Positions 27,480 through 39,330 of a DNA stretch of 64,000 nt are shown piece by piece (the first letter of the stretch is position 1; every line of letters begins with the position of its first letter). The position numbers and the translations under genes were made by a program. The stretch comes from Argyresthia goedartella (Eukaryota > Arthropoda > Insecta > Lepidoptera > Argyresthiidae), in the NCBI GenBank assembly GCA_949825045.1, contig OX463818.1, positions 33,372,906 through 33,436,905 on the forward strand, read 5' to 3'. The notes under the pieces were generated by a model. The model ran no database searches and was not told where the DNA came from. It saw nothing but the letters and a program-made list of their open reading frames with translations.

Positions 27480-28258
27480 ATTTAAGCGTTATTATGTTTC
27501 GCGTAAATAAATGTGAGACAAGTAGGTAGTAAGTTAGTTACTAGGTAGATCGAGTTCAAAAACGGTCCGCGGCGCGGCTACGGCAATGAGAAACCGCGTG
27601 TTTGAACAGCGTGAGGTACGGCTCACTAGTATGAATATTTTGAAAACTATGAGTTTGCGGCTGATTTTGATAAACAATACATAAACTATGGTGTGTATAT
27701 GAGATAATAATAGCGGTATTATGAGGGAGAAATATGTGCATTTACCGAAAATTACGAGAAAACCCGGCCACTGTAATGGCGGACATGAATGAGTTGGCGT
27801 ATCAATTTTATCAAAATTAGCGTGAAATATAAGAAACTGATGTATGAGTTGCGTGTGATGCGTTTTCTGAGGGAGTAGGTATCCGGCTCGAAGTCCAAAA
27901 CACTTGGGAGAAGGTAAAGTAAAGGAATGGTGGTACCTTACTTGCGCTGGTCTTCTACCCAGGAGATATCACATTAATCCAAATATGTTTTCACAAACAC
28001 TACACTGCACCGGTGCTAGGTTAATAACACAATCACTAGGTAGCGTAATTAGCGTTTGTAGGAATTTTCTTGTGGGGAGCGTAGTGGTTTGCCCCTTATG
28101 CGCGCGCGTCTCGATCTGAACTGGTTCCGTCAGGAAAGGAACGAACGAAAGGATGCGAAAGGAAGAGTGAGTGTTTGAATGAGTGATGAATGCGTAGTGA
28201 GGGTAGCAGTACTTAAATAATAGATAAATTGGTAATATTTTATATTTTGGCGAAGACA
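27480..28258 (-). repeat. BEL2 leader and putative 5' LTR
   Basis: The outer boundary fits TGTCTTCGCC at 28258 on the minus strand, with a TATA-like ATATAAAATA at about 28240-28248. The LTR probably ends near 27905, because a TTGGACTTCGAGCCGG stretch there could serve as primer site, but I cannot match a tRNA. No second LTR copy exists in the window to confirm the limits. Confidence 0.45.
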
Positions 28259-28534
28259 GTTGGTCAATCGGTGATCACGTTCTCTCCACGTTATGACATT
28301 TTGACAAAAACATCCGTGCAAGCCTTAGTAATGACGCATGTCATGGGCAGACACCCCTTGGTGAAGTTGAATCCGGCCGTTCGATTCCTGACATCAGGAC
28401 TCAAGTTGGCGGATCCCGATTTTGACACTCCAGCCCCGGTCGACCTGCTACTGGCAGCAGACGTTCTGGGTAGGTTTCTGTTGTCGGATCGGACCGGACC
28501 TTCAGCCGGACGGGTTGATTGCTGTGGATACTAA
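28259..28534 (+). pseudogene. BEL3 protease, C-terminal half
   Basis: Only the part after the active site remains, with ALVMTHVMGRHPLVKLNPAV and LKLADPDFDTPAPVDLLLAADVLG, closely matching BEL1. The DSG active site is missing because of the BEL2 junction. The frame shifts near 28500. Confidence 0.8.
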
Positions 28535-31100
28535 GTTTGGTCACGTGATCATGGGTCCGGCATTGCCAATGGTTAGGCCTGCCGAGTCAGATGGCATACT
28601 TATTGGCTCAGCGTTGTCAGATGCTATCTAACGTTTCTGGGAGATAGATGAACCTCCCACCGTTCGTCGAGTCGACGCAGACGAAGAAGAGTGCGAGTTG
28701 TTTTACCAGAATAGTACTGGTCGCCTTCGTTCTGGTCGTTTTGTAACTCGACTGCCTTTCAGGGCCGATCGACCGCCACTAGGAGAATCTAGGAAGATGG
28801 CTGAGACGAGATTGATGTCGATGGAGCGTAGGATGTCAAGGGACGCCGTATTTAAACAAAAATACGTTGATTTCATGAGGGAGTATGAGTCGTTAGGACA
28901 CATGTCGGTATCGGGTGTGGACTGGAGATCTGAGGATCATTGTTTCCTTCCACACCATGCCGTCCTGCGAACCCCTACCGGCAAGATTCGAGTTGTTTTT
29001 GATGGGTCAGCACCTACCTCGAACGGGATGTCCCTGAATCAGTGTCTACATTCGGGACCCAAGTTGAGTCGTGATATTTCGGATATTCTCACGAGCTTTC
29101 GGAGACACCAGATTGTATTTGTCGCAGACATTCGGATGATGTTTAGGCAAACGGTAATTCATCCGGCTGACAGAAGGTATCAGTTGATACTTTGGCGTGA
29201 GACCACGGCCGAGCCAGTCAAGGTCTATGAGTTAAACACGAACACGTATGGGTTACGGTCTAGCCCGTATTTGGCGATGCGTACCCTGCGGGAGTTGGCG
29301 TCGCGTGACCGTGTGAGCTATCCTAGAGCCGCCGCTATCCTGGAGCAAGATCTGTACGTCGATGACGTCTGCACAGGGGCAGCCAGTGTAGAGGAAGCTC
29401 TGGACCGACGTGACGAGCTCATTCAATTGCTGGAACGAGGCGGCTATGAACTACGCAAGTGGATGTCCAACTCCCCTGAGTTGATGGCTGGTCTCCCAGA
29501 TGAGTTTCAACAAGACCCGCACGTTTTTGAGAATCCTGACAACCCTAACATGTTGTCAGTGCTTGGAATTCAGTACCGGCCCGTCCATGATGAGTTTACC
29601 TATCGGGTGGTTTTAGAAACACCGAAGGCCTGGACGAAGCGGTCAGTACTGTCAACGATTGCGAGAACGTTCGACCCGAATGGATGGATTTCTCCAGTCA
29701 CCTTTGCTCTCAAATGTTTTATGCAAAAGCTATGGGCGGCTCAGTTGACCTGGGACACCCACCTCTCAGGTGATTTGTTGACTGATTGGACGCGAATGTT
29801 CACCTCGCTATCGGATATAAATAATGTATCGCTGCCGAGGAAATTGGTCCCTGCTGGGGATTACAGGGCAACCCTTCACGGGTTTTGTGATGCCTCTGAA
29901 CGAGGGTTTGCGGCAGCGGTTTATTTGCGAACCGTCACCTCCACCGGGGAGGTCGACGTGCGTTTGGTTTTGGCAAAAAGCAAGGTAGCGCCTATTCGGG
30001 CAAGGATAACGATTCCAAAACTGGAACTGTCCGGGGCTGCTCTTTTGACCAAACTTTTGAATCACACTCTAACAGTGTTGCGTGGGTCAGTGGTTTTGGA
30101 GGATACGGTGTACGCTTGGACGGACAGCCAGATTGTTTTGTGCTGGCTGAAGGCTTCGGTCCATAACTTGGAAGTTTTTGTTGCGAACCGTGTCTCCCAG
30201 ATTGTGTCGTCTGAGGTCCCACTGACCTGGAGACATGTACTAGGAGAATTGAACCCGTCTGATTGTGCATCCAGGGGATGTCGGGCTCCTGAACTCGTTA
30301 GACACCATTTGTGGTGGGGACCACCCTGGCTTGCCAAGAGAGAGTCGGACTGGCCCCACAGCCATGTAGTAGTATCTTCGGATCATGGCCCCAGATCGGC
30401 CGTGCATGTTACCCAGAAGACTGAGGACCCTGACGCCGGGTTTCTGCTGGACCGGTATAGCTCAATTGACAAGTTGATAAACGTGTCCACTTGGATTAGG
30501 AGATTCGCTCGAAATTGTCGTACTCCTCGCGATCAGCGAACGTTGAACCCTATTCTGACTCCGGCAGAGCGAAACGAGTCGCTGTTGAATTTGGTCCGGT
30601 TGGTACAGTCCTTGAAGTTTGGGGCAGAATTGGAGATTATACGAAGTGGACGTTCGAAATTGAAGGGAGCCGTCGCGCGTCTCAACCCCTTTGTTGATTC
30701 GACCGGGTTATTTCGGGTAGGAGGAAGATTGCGCAATGCGAATCTGTCGTATTCGGCTCGTCACCCACTTCTGCTCCCCAAGGGGGGACAGTTAGTTGAA
30801 TTGCTGGTGACTGATCGTCATATTAAAAACGCGCATGCCGGCTGTAACGCGTTGTTGGCCACGCTCCAGAGGGAGTTTTGGATCTTATCTGCCCGCCGTG
30901 TCATACGGAACATCGTGTTTCGGTGCATGCCTTGTTATCGACTTAAGGCTGCCACGATGCAACCTCTCATGGGGGACTTGCCCCCTGATCGTGTGAATGA
31001 GGTCAGACCGTTTTCAGGTGTTGGTACGGATTTTGCAGGACCGTTTATGGTGAAGAGTTCACGATTGCGTATCGCTAAGCAATACAAGGCGTACCTATGA
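28422..31100 (+). pseudogene. BEL3 RT, RNase H and integrase zinc domain
   Basis: One frame runs from about 28500 to 31100 with a single TAA at 28629-28631, where BEL1 has a glutamine codon (CAA to TAA fits). RT shows VVFDGSA, VADIRMMFRQ and the catalytic LYVDDVCTG. RNase H shows HGFCDASE, KLELSGA, AWTDSQ and HVLGELNPSDCASRG. The H2C2 domain (DRHIKNAHAGC through CMPCYRLK) and the first integrase strand VGTDFAGPF follow. The frame ends at an insertion boundary. It is the best preserved BEL RT here. Confidence 0.92.
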
Positions 31101-31111
31101 CTTCACCGCGC

Positions 31112-31626
31112 GCACCTCCAGCGCCAATACGTACCTAGTCAACTCCGTATATTTTTTATTTTAAAAGAGTGGTAATCATTAGCCCATCGCAGTGAAACAA
31201 ATATCAATAGCTGAGGATTCGGATGATTCACAAATCATCACTATCAGCTTGAAAGACTGTTATAACAAAAGTGCTCTGTTCTCCAAAATCTTAAGTTAAC
31301 CAGCCGTTAAAATGCTCAGTGAACAGTTGCTACCCAGTGTTCACTAGTTCGGTGAGTCACCAACCGGCGCTGCGCCCGACGAGCTCGACGGTCACCCGTC
31401 AGTCATCCGCCGTGTGAATCACCGCTGCTACTACGCATACGCAACTTTCGTCGCTACTGCCGTTGAACACGTACCGCAGCCGTCAACGGTTTGCTTTTGG
31501 CCACAAAGATACCGAGTTCGAATCCCAGTCACCATTGGCGTAGATTTTTTTTTTTTTTTTTTTCACTAGAGGGCATCACACGTACCTTTCACGATACAAA
31601 GAGAAATATATATTACCTACGCAACA
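31112..31626 (+). promoter_or_regulatory. Non-LTR B 5' UTR with box-B-like motif and T tract
   Basis: This 515-base GC-richer leader should hold the internal promoter. It contains GAGTTCGAATCCCAGTC at about 31510-31526, which looks like a tRNA box B, and a T18-type tract at about 31547-31563 that would terminate Pol III. A captured SINE or tRNA fragment explains it as well as a promoter does. Confidence 0.45.
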
Positions 31627-32712
31627 ATGAATACGTGCACAAGTTGCAACAATGTTCTAGAGGACAATAATTTTTTGAAATGTAATGCATGTAAGTCCCT
31701 TTTCTGCCTGTTGTGCTTGGAAATAGACTCCAAAATTGATCCTAATCACTTGAATCAAAAGCAATTATCGAATCTAAAATACCCATCATGCATTAACGTC
31801 AATGCAATTAAGAGAAACCGAAGCGATAATACACCCGTAGGTTCGCCCAAAGGTAACTCAAGTTTTTGCATGCCATCAGGGTCTAACAATCAAAAAGAGT
31901 TATCTACGAATCTGACGATAGCTGACATCAGCTCTCTTTTGGATTCGAAGCTGGCACCTACTTCGGTTGCTATGATAAATTTACGCGCAGCATGGAAGGA
32001 GGATGTCAAATCCATGATCTCAGCGGAAATCAACTCCGCTCTTGAGAAGGTCAAGGAAGACTTTACAGCGACAACGGACTTTATCATGGAGGATGTAGAT
32101 GATCTAAAATCAAAAATTAAAGCACGGGACACCGCCCTCAAAACCTTAGAGGAAAAACAAATGAAATTGGAAAAGGATTGTACCGAACTATGCAACCAAC
32201 TTGCTTCAATTGACAAGCTGTCTCGCGCGTGCAATGTGGAGATACAGGCTGTCCCAGAAAAAAACAACGAAAATCTGATGAATATCTTTAATAAGCTCTG
32301 TGAAACCGTAAACGTGCTTATCTCGGAGTCTGAAATTAAGGCCTGTCGGCGTGTGGCTAAAGTGGATGCTTCTTCAAAGAGACCCCGCAACATTATAATA
32401 ACCCTGGAATCATCTCGTCGTCGCGACGATATACTTTCGGCGTGTCTACGTTACAACAAGCAACACCCCAACGACAAACTAAACTCGAAACACATTGGCA
32501 TCGACGGTGACTCTCGCAGTATATATGTGAACGAACATCTCTCACCTGAAGGCAAGATGTTGTACAAAGCTGTAAGAGATTTTGCCGGAGAGAAAGGGTA
32601 TAAATTTAAATGGGTTAAATACGGTCAAATATATTTAAGAAAGGACATTGATACCCCGGCTATTCGCGTGAAGAACATTGACTTTCTCAAGAAACTGGAA
32701 GACAGACAGTAA
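31627..32712 (+). CDS. Non-LTR B ORF1 protein (zinc finger, coiled coil, FP-like domain)
   Basis: This 361-residue nucleic-acid chaperone would coat the element RNA. It starts with a PHD-like Cys pattern (CTSCNNVLEDNNFLKCNACKS, CLLCLE), has a long coiled coil at about 115-210, and ends with a baculovirus-FP-like domain (ACRRVAKVDASSKRPRNIII, SIYVNEHLSPEGKMLYKAV, KWVKYGQIYLRKD). The frame is intact. The architecture parallels that of the ORF1 at 53089, which comes from a different family. Confidence 0.88.
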   Translation: MNTCTSCNNVLEDNNFLKCNACKSLFCLLCLEIDSKIDPNHLNQKQLSNLKYPSCINVNAIKRNRSDNTPVGSPKGNSSFCMPSGSNNQKELSTNLTIADISSLLDSKLAPTSVAMINLRAAWKEDVKSMISAEINSALEKVKEDFTATTDFIMEDVDDLKSKIKARDTALKTLEEKQMKLEKDCTELCNQLASIDKLSRACNVEIQAVPEKNNENLMNIFNKLCETVNVLISESEIKACRRVAKVDASSKRPRNIIITLESSRRRDDILSACLRYNKQHPNDKLNSKHIGIDGDSRSIYVNEHLSPEGKMLYKAVRDFAGEKGYKFKWVKYGQIYLRKDIDTPAIRVKNIDFLKKLEDRQ

Positions 32713-33074
32713 TGTGTCACGGTATTAAAAAGGCAACTCATAATTATTTCCTTAACCTATAAGACAGCTCAATTGTTATATGTAACGATATCACTTTCAC
32801 GAGACAAAACAATAACGATTATAATTATTCATTTATGTACGATCGATTCCGTATTAAATTTCATGATTAATATAACATCCCAAAATTACCTCCTGCTTAC
32901 CAGGAAAATTACTAATAATTGCAATTGCATTACTAATAATCAGTTCAATAAAATTAAACAACTGCTGTTTTGCACGAACTTAGATAAGCCACTACTTGCT
33001 ATTCGAAACCCTCATATTTTCCCTCATCTATACATATCACAACTAATCATTATGGTGCTAACTATACATATAAG
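32713..33074 (+). other. Non-LTR B inter-ORF spacer
   Basis: This 362-base AT-rich spacer separates ORF1 and ORF2. A 101-codon frame at 32773-33078 overlaps the ORF2 start by four bases but has low-complexity, unrecognisable sequence, so I treat it as non-coding. Confidence 0.5.
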
Positions 33075-35987
33075 ATGACAAACAATAAATTAAACATCTA
33101 TTATCAAAATGTGAGGGGGTTGAGAACGAAAACATTGCAATTCTATAGAAACCTTTTGAATTATGACTTAGATATTGTGATTATTAATGAAACATGGCTG
33201 CACCCGGGAATATTAGACTCGGAAATATGCGACCATAGATATGACATTTTTCGCAATGATAGGCCCACAACTACTAAGGGAGGCGGTGTTATGATCTGCA
33301 CTAATAAAACCCTAATGGCAAAATCACGCCCCGAATGGTCGTGCCCTCCCACCGAACTCTTATGGATAACTATTCCTAAACGTTCACTCAAAGATCTGTC
33401 AGGTGACCTACATATATGTGTTGTATATGTTGTGGGTGGCGGTAGTGAGCAAGCACAACATGTTCAGAATGTTACTGACTCTGTTTCATTTGTTGGTTCA
33501 TCCTGTCCTAGCGATTTTATTTTGATTGCCGGTGACTTTAACTTGCCTTGTATTAAATGGTGCAAAACTTGCGCTACTGTTGAGCACGAAGGCCTCGCAG
33601 AGACTCAGCAAGCCGCAACCGAGCTTATTAATGTATGTAATGTACATAACCTCAGTCAGTATAATTTTTTCCCAAATATTTACGGTAACACGATTGATTT
33701 AGTTTTTGCCAATTTTTTCATTAACTTAAACAAATCTCCCTCTCCGCTCGTAAAAGAAGACCTAAGTCATACAACCTTGGAAATCGAAGCTAGGGACTTA
33801 TTTTTGACGCCTTTAACTAAAACATCAGATCCCAAGTTGCTTTTTTGGAAAGCTAATTACGAATTAATTAACTCTGAGATACACAATATTAACTGGAATA
33901 ATATCTTAACAACGGGTACGATTAACGATGCGGTCTCTGTTTTTTATGAATATATTAATAATATAATTAAACTCCACGTACCCATCTCATACAACAACTA
34001 CAAAAATAATCAAGAATATCCTATATGGTACACGTCAGCCTTAATAAAACTAATTAAAAAGAAAAGTAAAGTACATGCGAAGTGGAAGAAGTATAATAAT
34101 AGTAGAGATTATGATGAATTTTCACTTCTAAGAGCAAGACAAAAACAGTTACAGGATATATGTTATAATAACTTCATAAAAACTTCTCAAACAAACATCA
34201 AGAATAATCCAAAAATGATATGGAGCTTTGTTCATACTATGCGCGGCAAACGAGGTAATACAGGTTACCCAAACATAATGACTGATGGACAGACAACGTT
34301 TAGCCACGGTCAGGATATTGCTCTCGCTTGCAATAATTTCTTTCAAAGCGTATTCACTACAACTACGTCGAATAAATCACCACAAACAGAACTCATTGGT
34401 GCTCCGAGAGGCGATAGTGGCCACGTCTTTACACTAGATGTCACAGAAGAATCCTTATCAAGATACCTAAAGAACATTGATCCCAGCAAGGGAGCCGGTA
34501 GCGACAGCATACCTGCAATATTTATCAAAAAATGTTACAAAAGCATCTGTAAACCTCTCGCAATACTTTTTAATCGCTCCATCAAAGAGGGTGTGTTTCC
34601 TAATAAATGGAAAGAAGCACATATAGTTCCGATACACAAAAAGGAATCTAAATCACTTATAAAAAATTATCGGCCCATATCAATACTCAATGGTATATCA
34701 AAACTATTTGAACTAATAGTCTACGACACTATATATCACACCATTGCTTCTAATGTTGGGGATCACCAACATGGCTTTCTGCGACGTAGGTCCGTATACA
34801 CTAACTTATGCGAGTTCACCAACTACGTTCTACATAGTATGGAACAGCCAGCTCAGGTTGATGTGATCTACACGGACTTTGAAAAGGCCTTTGACCGTGT
34901 GGATCACGATATCCTACTCAGTAAACTGAACACGTTGGGAATCCAAGGCGACCTTTACCGTTGGATCAGTTCATATATAACAAACAGGACGCAAGCTGTA
35001 GTACTGGGTGGATATAAATCAAACTACATTGACATTCCCTCCGGGGTACCCCAGGGATCCCACCTAGGGCCTCTATTTTACAATGCCTACTTATATGATC
35101 TACATGAATGTTTCACACAATCAAAACACCTTCTGTATGCTGATGACAAAAAAGTTTTCTTTAAAATTACTAACGTTGAGGACTGCTATAAAATTCAAAT
35201 GGACTTAGACAAATTATCAGCTTACTATAAATCTAATAGAATAAGTATAAACGTAGATAAATGCATTTGAATAACTTATACACGAAAACAAAAACAAATT
35301 AATTTTAATTACAAAATTGACAATCAACTTTTAAAACGCGTTGACGAGGTTCGTGATTTAGGCGTTCAATTGGATAGTAAATTGCTTTTCATCAAGCATA
35401 TTGATATGATAGTAAATAAAGCTTACAGGAACCTCGGTTTCGTGATCCGAGTATGTAAACCCTTTAACGACATCTCATGTGTTAAGAAAGTATACTACGC
35501 ATATGTCCGTAGTATCCTTGAATTTGCCAGTATCATCTGGAATCCGCAATATGCAGTGTACACTAATAAAATTGAACGAATACAAAAACAGTTTATAAAC
35601 CACCTAAACTATAGACTGAAAATACAATTCCCATCTTACGAAGAAGCCTGCAACCATCATCGTATTAACACCCTAGTGGATAGACGCACCATGCTTGATA
35701 TGGCCTTCCTACATGACTTGGCTAACTCCACCATCGACAGCCCCTCTCTAACAACACTGACATCTTTGGTTGTCCCCCGTCGGTGCTCCGCACGACGCCG
35801 ACAACACGATGTCTTTTACACACCCTATAGCAAGACAAACTACGGTCGTAATGAATACATTTCTAGAGCTACTAAGTGTTTCAATAAGAAATTCAGCAAT
35901 GGTATAGACATGTTCAATTTATCTAAGGTTGGTGTAAAGAAGCAAGTACTAGATATATTATTAAAAGAGCAAAATCGAGTACCTTGA
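33075..35987 (+). pseudogene. Non-LTR B ORF2: AP endonuclease and reverse transcriptase, one stop
   Basis: This 970-codon frame is broken only by a TGA at 35268-35270 after INVDKCI. The endonuclease has NIYYQNVRGLRTKT, IINETWL, GGGVMICT and AGDFNLP. RT has HKKESKSLIKNYRPIS, IYTDFEKAFDRVDHD, SGVPQGSHLGPLFYN and the catalytic LLYADDKKV. The C-terminal region follows the stop in the same frame (VRDLGVQLDSKLLF, YVRSILEFASIIWNP). The ATG at 33075 opens directly on the endonuclease. Confidence 0.92.
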
Positions 35988-36224
35988 AATCTATTGTTTT
36001 GTCTCGGTATACCTTTCATAGTTTTTAGTGCAACAAAACCTAGATTAATAAAAGTTGTCCTGCTTACATCCTTTATTTTAAGTATTAAGTTCTTATTGGT
36101 TCGGTCTAATTAAGGCATCTACAATATCCTATTATTGGCTAAGACAAATTAAGTTACTTAACAACTAAGCTTTATATATGTAGAACTGCTGTTGGATATG
36201 TTAACAATAAAAATAAAAATAAAA

Positions 36225-37042
36225 TAAAATGTGTGTTTGTTTGTTTATCCACCAAGGCGGTACATCTCGAGCTCGTTGCTGATCTCTCGACGGAGGCTTT
36301 CATTGCTTGTTTGGATAGGTTTGTTTCTCGAAGGGGACTTCCAACTTTGATCCGCTCTGATAACGGCACCAACTACATAGGTGCGGAACGATACTTACGA
36401 GAGATAGTCAACTTTTTGAATGTAAATAAAGTGGATATTGAAACGGCCCTCTCCCGTCGGGGTATACAGTGGACCTTCAGCCAACCGATTTGCCCCCACT
36501 GGGGTGGGATTTTTGAGGCCGTAGTTAAGTCAGCTAAGACGCACTTAGGGTGTATAGTAGGTCAGACCGCGCTGACTTTTGAGGAGCTCGCGACATTGTT
36601 TTGTAAGATCGAGGCCGTTCTCAATTCGCGACCGTTGTGTCCGCTCAGCTCGGATCCAAATGACCTGGAGGCTCTGACCCCAGGCCATTTCTTGATAGGA
36701 CAGCCACTTAACGCGTTGCCCGAGCACCCCTTCGAGGTAGTGAAATTGAATCGGTTGTCAAGGTATCAGATGTTGCAGCAGTTAACTCAGAATTTCTGGA
36801 AGCGTTGGTCGCTCGAGTATCTGCGTATCTTACAACAGCGCCTTAAGTGGACTGACGAAACTAGCCCCCCTAGTGTTGGTGACCTCGTTCTGGTTAAGGA
36901 TGCTAACCTACCGCCACTACGTTGGCGCAGGGGGCGCATTGTTAACTTGTTCCCTGGCAAGGTCGGGACCCCCCGGTCTGCAGAGGTTCTAGTAGGAGGC
37001 TCGGTTCTAAAACGAGCGGTAGCAACGCTGCCCGTAGTTTAG
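36225..37042 (+). pseudogene. BEL3 integrase core, third piece
   Basis: The sequence resumes exactly where 31100 breaks off, with CVFVCLSTKAVHLELV, the second catalytic D in IRSDNGTNYIG, E in GIFEAVVKSAK, and the BEL tail LNSRPLCPLSSDPNDLEALTPGHFL. It closes with GDLVLVKDANLPPLRWRRGRI and a TAG at 37040-37042. The first catalytic D is in the piece before the non-LTR insertion. Confidence 0.9.
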
Positions 37043-37500
37043 GGGACAGGTGGGTGCCTGTCCGGGCGGGTGATTGTTTGATTCCAAATCGATATTCGAT
37101 CGATGGTTTCTGAACGGCCATTTTTAATTTGACGTTAGCTGTCAACCTGGCAGTTTTGACAACTGACAGACGAAAGCACTCGCAATGTAAACGCGTTTTG
37201 GTTAGGGTATTGAAATTAAATCGTAGGCCATCTGGAATGTATTCGGGATTCCCTCAGGATTGTTAATATAGCTGAGTGTGCCGTTGTCTCTCGAACCAGA
37301 TAAAGTTCGGATTTTCGTGCCCGATTTGTATTTACCACGTAGAACATAACCTGTGTTGGACCACTGTGCACATTGACGCTGGCCCGCCAGTCATACCTGG
37401 TTGGCTGAAGAACCTGTCTACCAAGAAGAGCCTAGGGCGCGCCCGGGCCTTGCAGAGAGACAGGAGGTTGACGGGTCCGAAGCACAGACCAGGTTAGATC
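37043..37500 (+). repeat. Candidate BEL3 3' LTR and flank
   Basis: After the stop comes the GGACAGG/CCTGTCC near-palindrome and then GGGTGATTGTTTGATTCC, where an LTR beginning TGTTTG near 37075 is likely. The end is not evident. A TGGCCCGCCAGTC stretch near 37380 could be a primer site, which would make 37390-37500 the start of another gag leader. No second LTR copy confirms this. Confidence 0.4.
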
Positions 37501-37533
37501 TACCCCACATAACTTTAGCTCGGTAAATCGCCG

Positions 37534-37618
37534 ACGTTCATCACTTCTTGGCACCTGATCGTCACGCTACCTCGTAGCTGATGGGCCCCTACGAGGTCAT
37601 TAGGTGCTGAGAAGCCTG
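37534..37618. repeat. Two nested stems at the BEL3 to non-LTR G boundary
   Basis: ACCTCGTAG (near 37570) and CTACGAGGT (near 37590) pair around an 11-base loop. Outside them CTTGGCACCT and AGGTGCTGAG pair as well. The structure lies just before the truncated start of the next non-LTR element and may belong to its RNA or to the BEL3 flank. Confidence 0.5.
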
Positions 37619-38337
37619 AACACATGATATTAGGGTCAAAAAATCAGATAGAGACATTTACTAACCTAAATCCACAAGTAACTATTTCAGGTGTCCCTAT
37701 TGAACGTGTATGTGAGGCCCGAAATCTTGGCATTATCATGGATAACCAATTACGTTTCGAGAAGCATGTTCTTGACGTAGTCAAAAACTGTTTCTATAGA
37801 CTAAATATATTGTATAGGATCCGAAATTATCTAAGCGAACAAATGCGCATACTACTGTGTGAGTCATTGGTTCTCTCAAAATTAAATTATGGCATTACAG
37901 TATACGGGCCCTGTTTGCTCAAACGCACTCACCGGTTGCTGCAAAGAGTTCAGAACGCATGCGCCAGGTTCTGCTTTACCATCCCTTCTCGTAGTCACAT
38001 TACTCCTTACCTGAACAAGGCCAACATGCTCAATATCAATGGTAGGCTGCAACTTCATCTTGCCTCCCTCTTATTTGGTGTGATAAGGCAACAAACACCA
38101 GAGTATTTATTTGAAAAGCTTAAATGGCGGGCATCCCGTCACTACATCAACAGGACTACAACCAGCATTTTAACAATCCCTCGACATCGATCAGCTGCTT
38201 TTCGGGGCAGTTTCAGGTATCTGGCGACGAAGTGTTGGAACAACCTGCCACCACCAATCCGAGTTCACAATTCTATTGCCAGTTTCAAACTTGCATGTAG
38301 AAAACACCTTCTGCACCTGCAGAAGTCAGATGCCTGA
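37615..38337 (+). pseudogene. Non-LTR G RT C-terminal domain
   Basis: Truncation leaves the thumb and C-terminal part only: EHMILGSKNQIE, ARNLGIIMDNQLRFEKHV, LVLSKLNYGITVYGP and a C-terminal FRGSFRYLATKCWNNLPPPIR. The catalytic palm is absent. The stop at 38337 is probably the natural one. Confidence 0.85.
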
Positions 38338-39046
38338 TTCTGCCCCAGTGAATCCCCGCGTTTGCTAGTTATATTATCTTGAAGCTAAGTCTTTTTAATG
38401 TACGTATGTGAATCGGTTAAGTCACTGAACAATCTATAGTATACAATATTTAATATCCCTTATACTCTCAACTATTTATGCAATTAGTGTTTTTTAATGT
38501 ATTATTTATTAATTATAATTATATTTCTGATGTCAATTCGTCTCCTACTTAGCTTATCCATCCACTAAATTTTCCTAATTTTTTCCTATAGTTTATTTAT
38601 TTTCATATCAATTATATATGCAGTTTTAATAAAAAGTAGTTTATTAACACCCACCCTTTATCTTCTCCTCCTTGATAAGGTGCCGACAGAATACCAGCGT
38701 TGCAGGACCTCTTGCAGGTTCTGTGGCACATGCTGAGTCGGAACCTATTCGCCGCCTAGGCACACACTTCACGACGGTACTGTCTACTCGTCGCTACAAA
38801 ATTGTATTTTGCTTTTATTTATTTCTTGTTGTCTTGTGTATGTACTATACATATAAGTTACTGTGTGGTATGTACTTTTACTTTTGTGACGCGTGTGTAT
38901 ATTATTGTCTGCGATATTAGTTGTTATTACTTTCTCCTTCAATTGTATGTTTCACTTTTTTTCTTGTCCTCTCATAATTATCGTGTATTTTATGTTGTGT
39001 GTGTTATGGCGTAGTCCGAATAAATTGATATTCTTTCTTCTTTCTT
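37615..39046 (+). mobile_element. Non-LTR retrotransposon G, 5'-truncated
   Basis: Only the end of RT and a 3' UTR of about 700 bases remain, closing in AATAAATTGATATTC and a CTTTC-type tail at about 39030-39046. An inverted-repeat element starts directly after the tail. The protein does not closely resemble copies A-F. Confidence 0.8.
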
Positions 39047-39322
39047 TCAACAGATAATTTTCACACGATTTTTTTTCTAGGCGTTATTTTTGCTACACGC
39101 ATCTTTACCGATGCAATTTTTCACCAATTTGTTTTTTTCACATGCGTTTGGTTACCCGTAGAATATATTTCCACTAGTTTATTTTTGTCACACGATTTAA
39201 TATATTTTCTTTTTTTTCGCAAGACGTAACTTTACCATATTATTAGCATAAACACTAAGCGGGCGTGGTCGTAGCAAAAATAACACCTAGAAAAAAATTC
39301 GAGTGACAAAATTATCTGTTGA
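39047..39322. mobile_element. 276-bp inverted-repeat element (MITE)
   Basis: The ends TCAACAGATAATTTT and its inverted copy at 39308-39322 extend to about 50 paired bases, including CTAGG.GTTATTTTTGCTAC. There is no coding capacity. The target duplication is unclear because the left flank is the CTTTC tail of element G. Confidence 0.75.
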
Positions 39323-39330
39323 TAGAAATA

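Larger units (their letters stand above)
24515..28258 (-). mobile_element. BEL/Pao copy BEL2, 5' portion (LTR, gag, protease, RT stump)
   Basis: On the minus strand this block holds a putative 5' LTR and leader (28258-27480), gag, zinc knuckles, protease, and an RT gene with most of its catalytic domain deleted in frame. It is the upstream partner of 7720-9206. Its outer end at 28258 (TGTCTTC on the minus strand) abuts BEL3 protease sequence, so BEL2 appears to have inserted into BEL3. Confidence 0.88.
28259..31111 (+). mobile_element. BEL/Pao copy BEL3, protease to integrase start (second piece)
   Basis: The block begins inside the protease, at the point aligning with BEL1 near 826, and runs through RT, RNase H and the integrase zinc region. 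It breaks at about 31100 within integrase, where a non-LTR element enters. The next block at 36225 continues exactly where this stops. Confidence 0.9.
31112..36224 (+). mobile_element. Non-LTR retrotransposon B (CR1-like), nearly full length
   Basis: The element carries a 5' UTR of about 500 bases, ORF1, ORF2 and a tail of AATAAAA units (36206-36224). It lies inside the BEL3 integrase and leaves a short duplication of about 3 bases (ATG). RT sequence and tail type ally it with elements A and C. It carries one premature TGA in ORF2 and is otherwise open, so it is a recent insertion. Confidence 0.9.

Noticed and set aside
32773..33078. 101-codon frame between ORF1 and ORF2 of element B
   Set aside because: Low-complexity Ile/Asn/Leu-rich sequence in AT-rich DNA, with no recognisable domain.
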